Of a stretch of DNA of 64,000 nucleotides, positions 1 through 8,948 are shown piece after piece (position 1 is the stretch's first letter; each line of letters opens with the position of its first letter). The position numbers and the translations under genes were made by a program. The DNA comes from Bacilli bacterium (GTDB lineage: Bacteria > Bacillota_I > Bacilli_A > RFN20 > CAG-826). Under the pieces are notes generated by a model that saw nothing but the letters and a program-made list of their open reading frames with translations, did not search any database and was not told the DNA's origin. The DNA lies in contig JAFVUY010000178.1 in the NCBI GenBank assembly GCA_017502465.1, positions 1 to 64,000 of the forward strand. The letters are read 5' to 3'.

Positions 1-139
1 CGACGAAGACCCGTTCACGGGTAGCTAAGGACAAAAGCAAGCGGTGGTCCGCATTTCGCCCTTGAGGAGGGCGGCTAGTAATAGAGGGCTAATATCTGCC
101 CGTCTATGTAAAACCACCGGATTGTCCGGTGGATAGTTA
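1..139 (+). mobile_element. Probable right end / omega-RNA tail of an IS200/IS605-type element (partial)
   Basis: A short stretch much richer in G+C than its surroundings, packed with hairpins: cccg/cggg (10-21), gcgg/ccgc (40-51), gccct/agggc (58-72), a gggc/gccc pairing around 86-103, and a perfect 8-bp stem ccaccgga-ttg-tccggtgg (114-132). A closing subterminal hairpin of this kind is typical of IS200/IS605 right ends, where the 3' part of the tnpB region also forms the TnpB guide-RNA scaffold. No tnpB is visible because the window begins here. The exact right boundary is not determined; AT-rich flank and the convergent gene follow at once. It could instead be another structured RNA or a terminator-like tail, but there is no T-run after the last hairpin. 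Confidence 0.5.
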
Positions 140-153
140 TTATATAAATATAA

Positions 154-1347
154 TTATTCTTTCGTGTAATTATCGAAATAACCTTGGACTAAGACAATAG
201 GCGTTCCCTTGTCTCCGGATCCACTTGTGAGGTCACATAATGAACCAATGAGGTCGGTGATTTGTCTTGGGGTTGTGCCTTGAGAGGCCATATTACCAAC
301 GAGGTTATCTTCTTTCTTTTTAATAGCCTCTTTAATAGCTTTTTTAAGTTCTTCGCCTCTTAAATCCTTATAATCGTTATCCGCTAAGAACTTTAATTTG
401 ATTTCATTAGGTGTGCCTTTTAATCCATCTGTAAAGAATGGAGAAACAACTGGATCTGCTAATTCCCAAATTTTTCCTTGAGGATCTTTAAAAGCCCCAT
501 CTCCATAAACCATGACTTCAAAATGCTTGTTTGTTCTTTCTAAAAGTTGTCTTTGAATCTCATAAACAAGTTTGATGGAGTCTCTTGGGAACAGTTTAAT
601 TGTGTCTTCGGTTGATTTGTTTGAACCTAATAGACCATATAGTTCATTAAAGCCGCTTCCATCGATTGAGTGGGTTAAAATATCATCCAAGCCATAAACT
701 GTATTAGCGCCTAGATTTTTAAGGATTCTTTTACTTCTGAAGCGTGTATGAATGTCACATGTTAAAACATCCTTTGTGTAATTTAAGATTGTTTTTGCTT
801 GGTTAGCGAAGATGATTTCGACATCTGCTCCTTGGCTTTTAATTAAATCGATGTAAAAGTCGATATAGTCAACTCCTGTAAATTCGTGGACTTTTCTTCC
901 AAAAAGTTGTCTATATTGATTTAAATCTAAAACATCTGTGTATGGATTAATTCCTTTTTCATCTAAATCATCCAAGGTTAATAAAGCATTACCAACTTCG
1001 TCGCTTGGGTAAGAAAGCATTAAGTAGATTTTCTTTACCCCCCTTGCGATACCTTTTAATAAAATTGAAAATCTATTTCTTGATAAGATTGGGAAAATAA
1101 CTCCAATTTCTCCGCTTGGGAATTTTTCTTTTATATCTTTTGCAATCGCATCAATGGACGCGTAATTTCCTTGCGCTCTTGCAACAATTGATTCTGTTAA
1201 AGCGACTACGTCGCGATCATTTAATTCAAAGCCATCTGTTTTAGATGCTTCTATAACAGCGTTAACCGCAATCGTTGCTAAATCATCGCCTTGTTTAATA
1301 ATTGGGCATCTAATACCACGTGAGGTTGTACCAACATTTCTTGCCAT
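154..1347 (-). CDS. CofE-like (coenzyme F420-0:L-glutamate ligase family) protein
   Basis: 397 aa. The N-terminal region (RGIRCPIIKQGDDL, then DRDVVALTESIVARAQGNY) matches the F420-0:gamma-glutamyl ligase family, which attaches glutamate to a cofactor tail using GTP or ATP. Firmicutes without F420 often carry such homologues, so the real substrate is unknown. The C-terminal part is long and contains a probable phosphate-loop-like GDGAFKDP segment near residue 284. The start has a good upstream AGGAG (ggagtaaaatttatg). It lies 5 nt downstream of the FAD oxidoreductase gene on the same strand, so the two are probably co-transcribed. Nothing else for F420 synthesis is seen in this window. Family assignment is good, function uncertain. 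Confidence 0.75.
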   Translation of the reverse strand: MARNVGTTSRGIRCPIIKQGDDLATIAVNAVIEASKTDGFELNDRDVVALTESIVARAQGNYASIDAIAKDIKEKFPSGEIGVIFPILSRNRFSILLKGIARGVKKIYLMLSYPSDEVGNALLTLDDLDEKGINPYTDVLDLNQYRQLFGRKVHEFTGVDYIDFYIDLIKSQGADVEIIFANQAKTILNYTKDVLTCDIHTRFRSKRILKNLGANTVYGLDDILTHSIDGSGFNELYGLLGSNKSTEDTIKLFPRDSIKLVYEIQRQLLERTNKHFEVMVYGDGAFKDPQGKIWELADPVVSPFFTDGLKGTPNEIKLKFLADNDYKDLRGEELKKAIKEAIKKKEDNLVGNMASQGTTPRQITDLIGSLCDLTSGSGDKGTPIVLVQGYFDNYTKE

Positions 1348-1352
1348 AAATT

Positions 1353-2765
1353 TTACTCCTTAGAAATAATATTTCTTGCAATGTATACGCCGCAGGCTCC
1401 AGCTTGTGCTAAGCCACGTGTAAGGCCTGCGCCATCTCCGCCGACATATAAACCTTTAATTTTTTTAACTTCTAATTGATTATCGATATCTGGGTGGGCG
1501 GAATAATATTTTGCTTCAACACCATATAAAAGTGTATGTTCGGTAGCGATACCTGGAGTGATTTTATCTAAAACTTTAATCATTTCAACAATAGAAGTCA
1601 TTGTTTTATATGGTAAGCAAAGAGCTAAATCACCAGGAACAGCTTCTCTAAGAGTTGGTTTTGTGAAACCTTCCTTTAATCTTTTTGCGGTAGTGCGTCT
1701 ACCCTTAAGGATATCTCCGAATCTTTGGACAATAACTGAACCACAGGCTAATTGATTAGCGAGAGATGAAACTTTTAAAGCGTATTCGTTTGGTTTGTTG
1801 AATGGTTCTTCAAAGTGGTGAGTAACAAGTAAAGCGAAGTTAGTGTTTTCGCTGCTATATTTAGAATCGCTATAAGAATGGCCGTTAACATTAACAACAC
1901 CTTCATAGTTTTCCATAACGACATGACCACCAGGGTTGGAACAAAATGTTCTAACTGTGTTACCAACACTTGTTTTATATAAGAATTTGCCTTCGTAAAG
2001 GTGGGTGTTAATTTCTTCCATAATTAAGTTAGAGCATTCAACACGAACACCGATATCAACTTGTGTTTGGGACATTTTGACACCATATTTTTCAAAAATG
2101 TTATTTAACCATTCACTACCTTCACGGCCAACTGCTAAAACAACATTATCTGCCAAATATTGAGTGTTATCTTCTAAAACAACACCTTTAATTTCATCGT
2201 TTTCAACGATGATATCAGCGACTTTCTTTGCGAAAATCATATCGATTTTATCTTCTAGATACATGAAGATTCTAGATAAGATTTTTAAGTTTTCTTCAGT
2301 TCCTAAGTGTCTAACTTTACTACGTAAAAGTCTTGCTCCAACGCTCATTGCACGAAGTTCAATTTCCTTGACTTTAGGTGTGTGAGGATCGGTGATGACT
2401 TCGGTAGCACCAAAAGCGAGGTTGATAGAATCGACATAATTGATTAAATCAATAAGCTCGTTATTATCCATATAATCGCTTAACCAACCACCAAATTCGG
2501 TCGTGATATTGAATTTGCCATCAGAGTAAGCTCCCGCGCCACCAAAACCAGAAGTAATGGAGCAGCTTGGGTAACATTCTCTAAAGCCTTCTTTGTTTAA
2601 AGGGCATTTTTCTAATTTGTGATTTAAGACTGGACAATTTCTTGTGTGAATATCGCGTCCTTTATCTATTAACAATACTTTTTTGTTAGGAGCTTTTTTG
2701 CTGAATTCATAAGCGCAAAAATACCCGGCTGGGCCCGCTCCGACAATAATCACATCATATTTCAT
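1353..2765 (-). CDS. NAD(P)/FAD-dependent oxidoreductase (COG2509-type)
   Basis: 470 aa. It starts with a Rossmann FAD-binding motif (VIIVGAGPAG, residues 6-15) and an acidic end of beta-2 (LLIDKGRD). A Cys-containing segment (NCPVLNHKLEKCP) is followed by the SGFGGAGAYSDGKFN block typical of the uncharacterised FAD-dependent dehydrogenase group, and a C-terminal GLYVGGDGAGLTRGLAQAG FAD-contact motif near residue 440. It is presumed cytoplasmic; the substrate is unknown. The start is preceded by an AGGAGGG ribosome site. First gene of a two-gene minus-strand unit with the CofE-like gene. Its upstream region (2766-2938) is shared with the divergent ZIP transporter gene. Confidence 0.88.
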   Translation of the reverse strand: MKYDVIIVGAGPAGYFCAYEFSKKAPNKKVLLIDKGRDIHTRNCPVLNHKLEKCPLNKEGFRECYPSCSITSGFGGAGAYSDGKFNITTEFGGWLSDYMDNNELIDLINYVDSINLAFGATEVITDPHTPKVKEIELRAMSVGARLLRSKVRHLGTEENLKILSRIFMYLEDKIDMIFAKKVADIIVENDEIKGVVLEDNTQYLADNVVLAVGREGSEWLNNIFEKYGVKMSQTQVDIGVRVECSNLIMEEINTHLYEGKFLYKTSVGNTVRTFCSNPGGHVVMENYEGVVNVNGHSYSDSKYSSENTNFALLVTHHFEEPFNKPNEYALKVSSLANQLACGSVIVQRFGDILKGRRTTAKRLKEGFTKPTLREAVPGDLALCLPYKTMTSIVEMIKVLDKITPGIATEHTLLYGVEAKYYSAHPDIDNQLEVKKIKGLYVGGDGAGLTRGLAQAGACGVYIARNIISKE

Positions 2766-2938
2766 ATATATGCCCTCCTATTTGGTCATAATTTTGTGTA
2801 CCTAGAAATAGTAATTTTTCAGCACAAAACAATTTTAATACTTTTTAAGTATAAAAACATTATTTTTATTATTAAAATTAAATAAGCATATTGTTTTGAA
2901 ATATTTAGAAAATCATTTAATATGTTTATAGGTAAAAA

Positions 2939-3727
2939 ATGGAATTAACAATTACAATTATTTCAATATCAATCATCTTCCTTGGAACAGTCTTTGGTTC
3001 GATGATGGTTTTTATTTTGAAAAAGAATTTCTCTAGTCGTGTTAGCGCTCTTATCATGGGGTTCGCCTCTGGCGTGATGATTGCCGCTGGTTTTTTAGGA
3101 TTACTTATTCCATCAATTGAAAGCGCTAGCGAATCTTATGGTGATTATTCTGTTTTTCCGGTTGTCATTGGTTTTTTATTAGGTGGGGTTTTATTGTTTG
3201 CTTTAGATAAGCTGATTCCTCATATTCACATCAATAACAACGAAGAAGAAGGAACAAAAACCTCTAAGATTACTAGACAACTTAAATTCTTTTTAGCGGT
3301 AACAATCCATAACATTCCCGAAGGCTTAGCGGTTGGTTTTGCATTAGGTCTTGCCTATACTTTAAAAGACATGTCTGCATTTTATGCAGCTTTATCATTA
3401 TCGATAGGTATGACACTTCAAAATATTCCAGAGGGAGCAGCAATTTCTGTTCCAATGTTAAAAGAAGGAATTTCTAAACCAAAAGCCTTTTTGTATGGTT
3501 TGTTTTCAGGAATTGTTGAACCGATTTTTGCGATTGTTGGTTTATTGTTAGCGTCTTCATTGACTATGTTGCTTCCTTGGTTATTAGCCTTTTCCGCTGG
3601 GGCGATGATATATGTAACAGTTGATGAACTACTCCCGTCAATGAGAGAAAATGGACATTATCATTTTGGTATATGGGCGTTTATGATCGGCTTTGCTATT
3701 ATGATGGTGCTTGAATTAGTTTTATAA
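2939..3727 (+). CDS. ZIP family divalent metal transporter
   Basis: 262 aa membrane protein with about eight hydrophobic segments. It has the two ZIP signatures: HNIPEGLAVG near residue 123 (helix IV) and QNIPEGAAIS near residue 160 (helix V), whose H/Q, N and E residues form the binuclear metal site. A central loop with HIHINNNEEE is the usual His-rich metal-sensing loop. It probably imports Zn2+ or Fe2+/Mn2+ (ZupT-like). The helix V motif starts with Gln rather than His. The ribosome site is weak (ataggt). It sits 13 nt before the flavodiiron gene, so an iron supply link to that di-iron enzyme is conceivable, but this is inference. Confidence 0.93.
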   Translation: MELTITIISISIIFLGTVFGSMMVFILKKNFSSRVSALIMGFASGVMIAAGFLGLLIPSIESASESYGDYSVFPVVIGFLLGGVLLFALDKLIPHIHINNNEEEGTKTSKITRQLKFFLAVTIHNIPEGLAVGFALGLAYTLKDMSAFYAALSLSIGMTLQNIPEGAAISVPMLKEGISKPKAFLYGLFSGIVEPIFAIVGLLLASSLTMLLPWLLAFSAGAMIYVTVDELLPSMRENGHYHFGIWAFMIGFAIMMVLELVL

Positions 3728-3740
3728 AGAGAGGTTTTAT

Positions 3741-5588
3741 ATGCATAATATTAAAAAAATTACTAACGATTTATATTGGGTAGGAGCGAATGATAGACGC
3801 CTATTCATGTTCGAAGGTGTTTATAGTGTACCTAATGGTGTTTCGTACAACTCTTATCTTCTATTAGATGATAAAGTTGTTTTATTTGACACTGTTGATA
3901 AAGCTGTAGAAGAACAATTTTTCGAAAATATTGAATATGTTTTACAAGGTAGAAAAATTGACTTCATGGTCATCCATCACATGGAACCAGACCACTCCGC
4001 ATCAATTGGAGAAATATTAAGAAGATATCCAGAAGTCACTGTTATTTGTAATGCCTTAACAAAGAAAATGATTTTACAATTCTTTAATATTAGTGAAAAC
4101 ACTAAATTTTTAGTTGTTAATGAAGGGGATGTCTTTGAAACAGGTCACCACAAGTTTACATTTGTAAACGCTCCTATGGTCCACTGGCCAGAAGTTATGG
4201 TGAGTTATGATTTAGAAGAAAAAATGTTATTCTCTGCGGATGCTTTTGGCACATTTGGAGCACTTAATGGAGCAATCTTTGCTGATGAATTAGATTTCTT
4301 TAGAGATTATGTCGATGAAGCTAGAAGATATTACACAAATATCGTTGGAAAATATGGACCTCAAGTCCAAAATATTTTAGAAAAAGCATCTAAATTAGAA
4401 ATTAGGATGATTCTTCCTTTACATGGACCAATTTGGAGAGAAAAAATCAACATGTTCATCGATTTATATGACAAATGGTCAAAATATATACCTGAAGAAA
4501 AAGGTGTTTTAATTGCTTATGCCTCTGTTTATGGACACACAGAAAATGTCGCGGAAATCCTTTCTAGTAAATTACGCAATTTAGGTGTTAAAACCGTAAT
4601 GTACGATACTTCAGTTATTGACAGTTCTTACATAGTAAGCGAAGCGTTTAAATATTCACATTTAGTTTTCGCTTCCACAACATATAATATGGGCATTTTC
4701 ATCAAGATGGATGAAACTTTAAGGGATTTGGTTGCCCATAATATTCAAAATAGAACAATTGCCTTTATCGAAAATGGTTCATGGGCTCCAACTAGTAAAT
4801 CTTTGATGAAAGGTTTGTTTAAAACTTGTAAGTCTATTAAATATATTGAAAAAGAACTCACAATTCTCTCTTCTTTGAAGCACAACCAATTAGATGATTT
4901 AGATGAAATGGCGCTTCAAATTAAAGAAAGCATGAATCTTGAAGATGCCAAAGCTGGAAACAAGGAACAAATCAACTTTGACGCAATGTACAAATTGTCA
5001 TATGGTCTTTATTTAGTTGCAACTAAAGACGGAGAAAATGCGAATGGTTGTATTATTAATACCGCTCAAATGGTTACAGAATCCCCAGCGCAAATAAGCT
5101 TTACAATTAATAAAGCAAACCATACTGCGGATATGATTTTAAAAACAAAAACATTCAATCTCTATACTTTGAGTGAAAATGCTCCATTTGATGTAGTTAA
5201 ACATTTTGGTTTCCAAAGCGGAAGAGATGTCAATAAGTTTAACGGTGACAATCGCTTCCTTATAGATGCTGAAGGTAATTTAAAAGATGATTACTTCCCT
5301 CCAATCTTTAATTCCTATATAAAAGGTGAAGTTAATCAAGTAATTGATTTAGGAACTCACTATATGTTTATTGGTAGCGTTAAAGAAGCTAAACTCATAA
5401 GTGATAAACCATCAATGACCTATCAATATTACTTTGATCACGTCAAGCCAAGCATTAACCTATTACCTGCAGCGACTAATCAATATGCATGTAAGATTTG
5501 TGGCTTTGTTTATGAAGGGGATGAAGTGCCAGATGATTTCATTTGTCCACTTTGTAAACACGGCAAAGATGCGTTTGTAAAAATATAA
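3741..5588 (+). CDS. Flavodiiron protein with flavin-reductase and short rubredoxin domains
   Basis: 615 aa, four modules. Residues 1-250 are the metallo-beta-lactamase-like di-iron core with every expected ligand: H80, E82, D84, H85 (HMEPDH), H148, D167 and H228. Residues about 253-400 are a flavodoxin domain (IAYASVYGHTENVAEIL binds FMN). Residues about 415-565 resemble a flavin-reductase domain. The C-terminus is a rubredoxin with Cys 584, 587, 602 and 605 (C-x2-C-x14-C-x2-C), the short-spaced type. Such enzymes reduce O2 to water and/or NO to N2O in anaerobes; here NAD(P)H, flavin, rubredoxin and di-iron electron transfer could all take place on one chain. Good ribosome site (agagaggttttatatg). 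A bidirectional terminator follows at 5590. Confidence 0.95.
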   Translation: MHNIKKITNDLYWVGANDRRLFMFEGVYSVPNGVSYNSYLLLDDKVVLFDTVDKAVEEQFFENIEYVLQGRKIDFMVIHHMEPDHSASIGEILRRYPEVTVICNALTKKMILQFFNISENTKFLVVNEGDVFETGHHKFTFVNAPMVHWPEVMVSYDLEEKMLFSADAFGTFGALNGAIFADELDFFRDYVDEARRYYTNIVGKYGPQVQNILEKASKLEIRMILPLHGPIWREKINMFIDLYDKWSKYIPEEKGVLIAYASVYGHTENVAEILSSKLRNLGVKTVMYDTSVIDSSYIVSEAFKYSHLVFASTTYNMGIFIKMDETLRDLVAHNIQNRTIAFIENGSWAPTSKSLMKGLFKTCKSIKYIEKELTILSSLKHNQLDDLDEMALQIKESMNLEDAKAGNKEQINFDAMYKLSYGLYLVATKDGENANGCIINTAQMVTESPAQISFTINKANHTADMILKTKTFNLYTLSENAPFDVVKHFGFQSGRDVNKFNGDNRFLIDAEGNLKDDYFPPIFNSYIKGEVNQVIDLGTHYMFIGSVKEAKLISDKPSMTYQYYFDHVKPSINLLPAATNQYACKICGFVYEGDEVPDDFICPLCKHGKDAFVKI

Positions 5589-5589
5589 T

Positions 5590-5621
5590 AAAATTAGCCT
5601 TCCAAACGGATGGCTAATTTT
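5590..5621. terminator. Bidirectional rho-independent terminator
   Basis: Perfect 10-bp arms aaaattagcc (5590-5599) and ggctaatttt (5612-5621) between two convergent genes. The A/T ends supply a T-run on either strand. It overlaps the last codons and stop of the minus-strand yggS-like gene. Confidence 0.85.
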
Positions 5622-6255
5622 CATAAAGGATTCTACCCAATCTAATATGTGTTGCATTATGCTTAATCGCAATCAGATAATCATCACTCATACCGATAGA
5701 TAAGTATGGTAGTTCAATATTTAATTCTTTTGAAATTCTCTCTTTTAGTTGTTCGATTTTCTTAAATTGTTCTTCAAGAAAATTTTCCTGACTATTTTTG
5801 ACCGCCATCATCATTAATCCAACAACTTTAATATTGGAAAAACCCTGCAATTTGGTCATAAAATTATTTAAATCATCGACTTTTACACCATTTTTTGTTT
5901 CTTCGTTATTTATTGAAACTTCAACAAAACAATTGAGTGGTTTATCTAAATTATCATTTAAAATCTTCGCTAATTCAAGGGAGTCTAAAGAGTGCAAAAA
6001 ATCTATTTTATTAACAACCTTTTTTGCTTTGTTTCTTTGTAGATGTCCAATAAAATGCCAAACTATTTCTTTGTGAGATTTTAAAGACTCATATTTAGTA
6101 AGAAAATCATCGACTCTATTTTCACCAAAATTATTAATACCTTTAGTTAAAAGTTGCTCCATTATTAAAGGATCAACATATTTTGTTGCGGCAATTAATG
6201 TTATGTTTTTATTTATTGTTTTTATAAAAGAATCAATGTCTTTTCTTAAAATCAT
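5614..6255 (-). CDS. yggS: YggS/PLPBP family pyridoxal phosphate homeostasis protein
   Basis: 213 aa, the family's usual length or slightly short. It has the alanine-racemase-like barrel signatures: LIAATKY (PLP lysine, residue about 24), NNFGENRVDDF, and WHFIGHLQRNKAKKV near residue 67. The protein binds PLP and balances cellular PLP and amino/keto-acid pools; it has no known enzymatic turnover. It starts 3 nt after the stop of the nucleotidase lipoprotein and has only a weak ribosome site (gtgggtt), so translation is probably coupled. In Bacillus the homologue (ylmE) sits near the cell-division genes, not here. Confidence 0.93.
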   Translation of the reverse strand: MILRKDIDSFIKTINKNITLIAATKYVDPLIMEQLLTKGINNFGENRVDDFLTKYESLKSHKEIVWHFIGHLQRNKAKKVVNKIDFLHSLDSLELAKILNDNLDKPLNCFVEVSINNEETKNGVKVDDLNNFMTKLQGFSNIKVVGLMMMAVKNSQENFLEEQFKKIEQLKERISKELNIELPYLSIGMSDDYLIAIKHNATHIRLGRILYEN

Positions 6256-6258
6256 AAA

Positions 6259-7851
6259 CTAACCCACATAAGGATTGTTTGGTAAAGTTACATCTTGGGA
6301 TAATGATGATTTGTTGTGTCTTAAATTACTTCCTTGGAAATAAGAAATATCGATTGCTTCAACTTCCAAATTTCTTAACCAATCCGCACAGATTTCGCGG
6401 TAATTGTATATTTGTAAACCTTCTTTTTTAAGAGAACCTTTAATGTTGAAATGAGTGAAATTATCATATTCTCTATCGTCGTTTCTATGAAGTGCCACAT
6501 AGTCAATAATCGCACATGTGTAAGTTTTTGTTGTATCGATTTTTGATGGATCAAGACGATAAAAATAATTTCTGTTTAAATTCGTTTGTAATTCGCTACC
6601 TAAAACTTCTACAACATATACTTCGTTATCGAATGGGAACGCTCTATAAAGGTCTTCATAAGTAATTGTTGTATCATTTCCTAAACTGTTTCTAGCTTGG
6701 TTAACGACCGCATAATCGATATCGATATTATTTTGAGCGGCATAGCTAGCGATTGACGCTGTCATTAAATATGGGGCATTAGATTTTGACATAACACCTG
6801 AAAAATTTGCTAAAGTTTCTTTTGCTCTAGAGTCTGCCTCGGCAATATATGTGTCATAAATCGCTTGAATTTCATTATCTATAGGTGTTTCAAAATCGGC
6901 GTTTAATAAATTTGTGTAACTTTTTATTTCAACGCTTCTATCAAGATTTACCTTTAATGAAACTTTGGAAATAGCTTTTCCGTTTGAAGAACCTTGCAAA
7001 GCTGGGACTCTTCCATTGATAAGTATAGCTTCTCTTTGGTGCGAGTGGCCTCCGAAAATAACATCGACATAGTCAGCAATTTTTTTGCCACTTCCATCTG
7101 TAACAGAAGCAATATCTTCTGCACCTTCGTGAGCGCTTAAAACAACTAAGTGACAACCTTTCTCATTTCTTAATTCATTAGATAATTCTTTAACAACATT
7201 GAAAGGATCAATAAATGTTAAATGGTCTACATAAGAAGAGGTAATAGAACTAATTTGGGAATCGCCAATTAAACCGATTATGCCAACTCTTAAACCATTT
7301 TCTAAAGTTTTGATGACATATTTTTTACCTAAATTAGCATAGTCGCCGACTTCACCAGTTGAGATGCTGTAATTATATATGTTAGCGCCTAAAAATGGTG
7401 TTTTATAGCCTGTGTCAGATTCGAATTCTGAATTTCTATTAATGTAATTTACTCCCCAGTCAAATTCGTGATTGCCAATTGTCATTGCGTCGAATTCAAT
7501 ATCGTTTGCAATTTTTGTAAGAAATTCACCATAATTCATATTCGATTGAAGGGAACCTTGCCAATAGTCACCGCTATTGATAACGACTGTATTTTCTTCT
7601 TGCTGTCTTTGTTTCAAATAAGAGCCAACTTTTAAAATACCCATTTCATATCCATTTTGGATAACGGAGCCATGGAAATCATTGATAGCGAATAAATCGA
7701 CTGTGCCTTCCATTGGAGTAAACTCAACATCAGGATATTCTTCACTTTCAATAATATTAGATTCGTCACTTTCGCTAGATGGCCATTGTTTAGTGGCACA
7801 AGAGATAAGTAGTAATGGAAGTAGTAAAGTGATAATGGTTCTTTTCTTCAT
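6259..7851 (-). CDS. 5'-nucleotidase / metallophosphoesterase lipoprotein (UshA-like)
   Basis: 530 aa. The N-terminal signal peptide ends in a lipobox (LLISC, Cys18), so it is probably anchored outside the membrane. The calcineurin-like domain has the expected metal motifs: NDFHG (near 57), NSGDYWQG (near 92), GNHEFDWG (near 121) and GGHSHQ (near 267). The C-terminal half (about 330-510) is the 5'-nucleotidase substrate domain with NQARNSLG. It probably hydrolyses extracellular nucleotides to nucleosides and phosphate for salvage. Ribosome site GGAGG. It is followed 3 nt later by yggS and preceded by the SAM-fold gene in one minus-strand run. Confidence 0.92.
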   Translation of the reverse strand: MKKRTIITLLLPLLLISCATKQWPSSESDESNIIESEEYPDVEFTPMEGTVDLFAINDFHGSVIQNGYEMGILKVGSYLKQRQQEENTVVINSGDYWQGSLQSNMNYGEFLTKIANDIEFDAMTIGNHEFDWGVNYINRNSEFESDTGYKTPFLGANIYNYSISTGEVGDYANLGKKYVIKTLENGLRVGIIGLIGDSQISSITSSYVDHLTFIDPFNVVKELSNELRNEKGCHLVVLSAHEGAEDIASVTDGSGKKIADYVDVIFGGHSHQREAILINGRVPALQGSSNGKAISKVSLKVNLDRSVEIKSYTNLLNADFETPIDNEIQAIYDTYIAEADSRAKETLANFSGVMSKSNAPYLMTASIASYAAQNNIDIDYAVVNQARNSLGNDTTITYEDLYRAFPFDNEVYVVEVLGSELQTNLNRNYFYRLDPSKIDTTKTYTCAIIDYVALHRNDDREYDNFTHFNIKGSLKKEGLQIYNYREICADWLRNLEVEAIDISYFQGSNLRHNKSSLSQDVTLPNNPYVG

Positions 7852-7862
7852 AGTCTCCTCCG

Positions 7863-8948
7863 TTATTTAGAAATGAGTTTTAATAACTCTTCTTTCTCAA
7901 GTATTTTATATACGTCATTGATAGATTTAAATTCAATATTTTTAAGTTTGCTATACAAAAGATTTAATAGTTTATCAAAGTCATTTTCGGCGAATAAATA
8001 ATTATCTTGGGTATAACCTTCAAAATGTTCTTGAAATAAAGTAATAACCGAACGTCTTATCATTTGGATTAAAGAAGGTTCTAACCAATAATAAAATGGT
8101 TTTTTAAGATCATTTTCAGCTTCTTTTAATTTTATAAAAGAATGAACACCATCCTCAGGATTGTGCCACAAATCTGCAAAGACACAATCAAAATTATTAT
8201 TATTTTTGAGATAATTAAAAGCATCATCTTTAATGATTTTAATTTTAGAATTTCCCACAAAATGTTCAATTTCTGAACGGTAAATATCAATTATGTTTTG
8301 ATTATTTTCGATAATTGTTATTGAATTAACATTGTCTTTTAAGCTTGCCATAAATGGAAAATATCCTAGTCCAAGACCTAAAACCAATACATTACCCTCA
8401 ACGCTTTTTACAGCTTCTTTCATCGTATTAATTTCGTTAGGTGTAATACACATCCAAATAACACCATTTTCTTTTAAAGCAAGATATCTAAATGTGTTTT
8501 TAAAATAACCCACTTGAGAGATTTCTTTATAATCTTTATCTTTAATAAGAATCTCATCCAATGGTAAAAGCTGATATGGTTTATATTCGCAATATTCTAA
8601 GGAATAATTTTTATTTTTAAAAGTCTTTCCTTTAAATGATTTTATATAAGGGTTAGATAAATATTCTTTTTCATCAAGACATTTAAAATTAGAAAAATAG
8701 GTTTCGATAATGTCTATATTTTCTTCGCTATCTCTATCTATTTCAAAAGCATCTAGAAAGAGATTTAAGTAGGCGTCTTTTTCTAAATATCCTTCTTCAT
8801 CTTGGAGTCTTTCCAATTCTTTTTTATTGATTAATTTTGGGGCATTAAAAGCGTACAAAAGCATATCCGCTACTGCGATATTTGTTTCTTTTGTTTCGAT
8901 AATTTTCTTCAACAAATCTAAATCTTCTTTGTTTAATCTAATGTTCAT
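7863..8948 (-). CDS. Protein with class I SAM-methyltransferase / spermidine-synthase-like domain, unknown function
   Basis: 361 aa from the ATG at 8948. A TTG 12 nt upstream also opens the frame but directly abuts the AAGG sequence, so the ATG is preferred. Residues about 185-290 form a Rossmann-type SAM domain: VLVLGLGLGYFPFM (motif I), TIIENN (acidic end of beta-2), DDAFNYL and DCVFADLWHNP. The N-terminal half is not recognised. It may be a methyltransferase or aminopropyltransferase-like enzyme; no substrate can be named. It overlaps the 3' end of rdgB by 11 nt, so the two are translationally linked. Confidence 0.7.
   Translation of the reverse strand: MNIRLNKEDLDLLKKIIETKETNIAVADMLLYAFNAPKLINKKELERLQDEEGYLEKDAYLNLFLDAFEIDRDSEENIDIIETYFSNFKCLDEKEYLSNPYIKSFKGKTFKNKNYSLEYCEYKPYQLLPLDEILIKDKDYKEISQVGYFKNTFRYLALKENGVIWMCITPNEINTMKEAVKSVEGNVLVLGLGLGYFPFMASLKDNVNSITIIENNQNIIDIYRSEIEHFVGNSKIKIIKDDAFNYLKNNNNFDCVFADLWHNPEDGVHSFIKLKEAENDLKKPFYYWLEPSLIQMIRRSVITLFQEHFEGYTQDNYLFAENDFDKLLNLLYSKLKNIEFKSINDVYKILEKEELLKLISK

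Noticed and set aside
2816..2938. AT-rich inverted repeat (tactt/aagta) before the ZIP gene
   Set aside because: Five-bp AT-only arms are expected by chance in this base composition.
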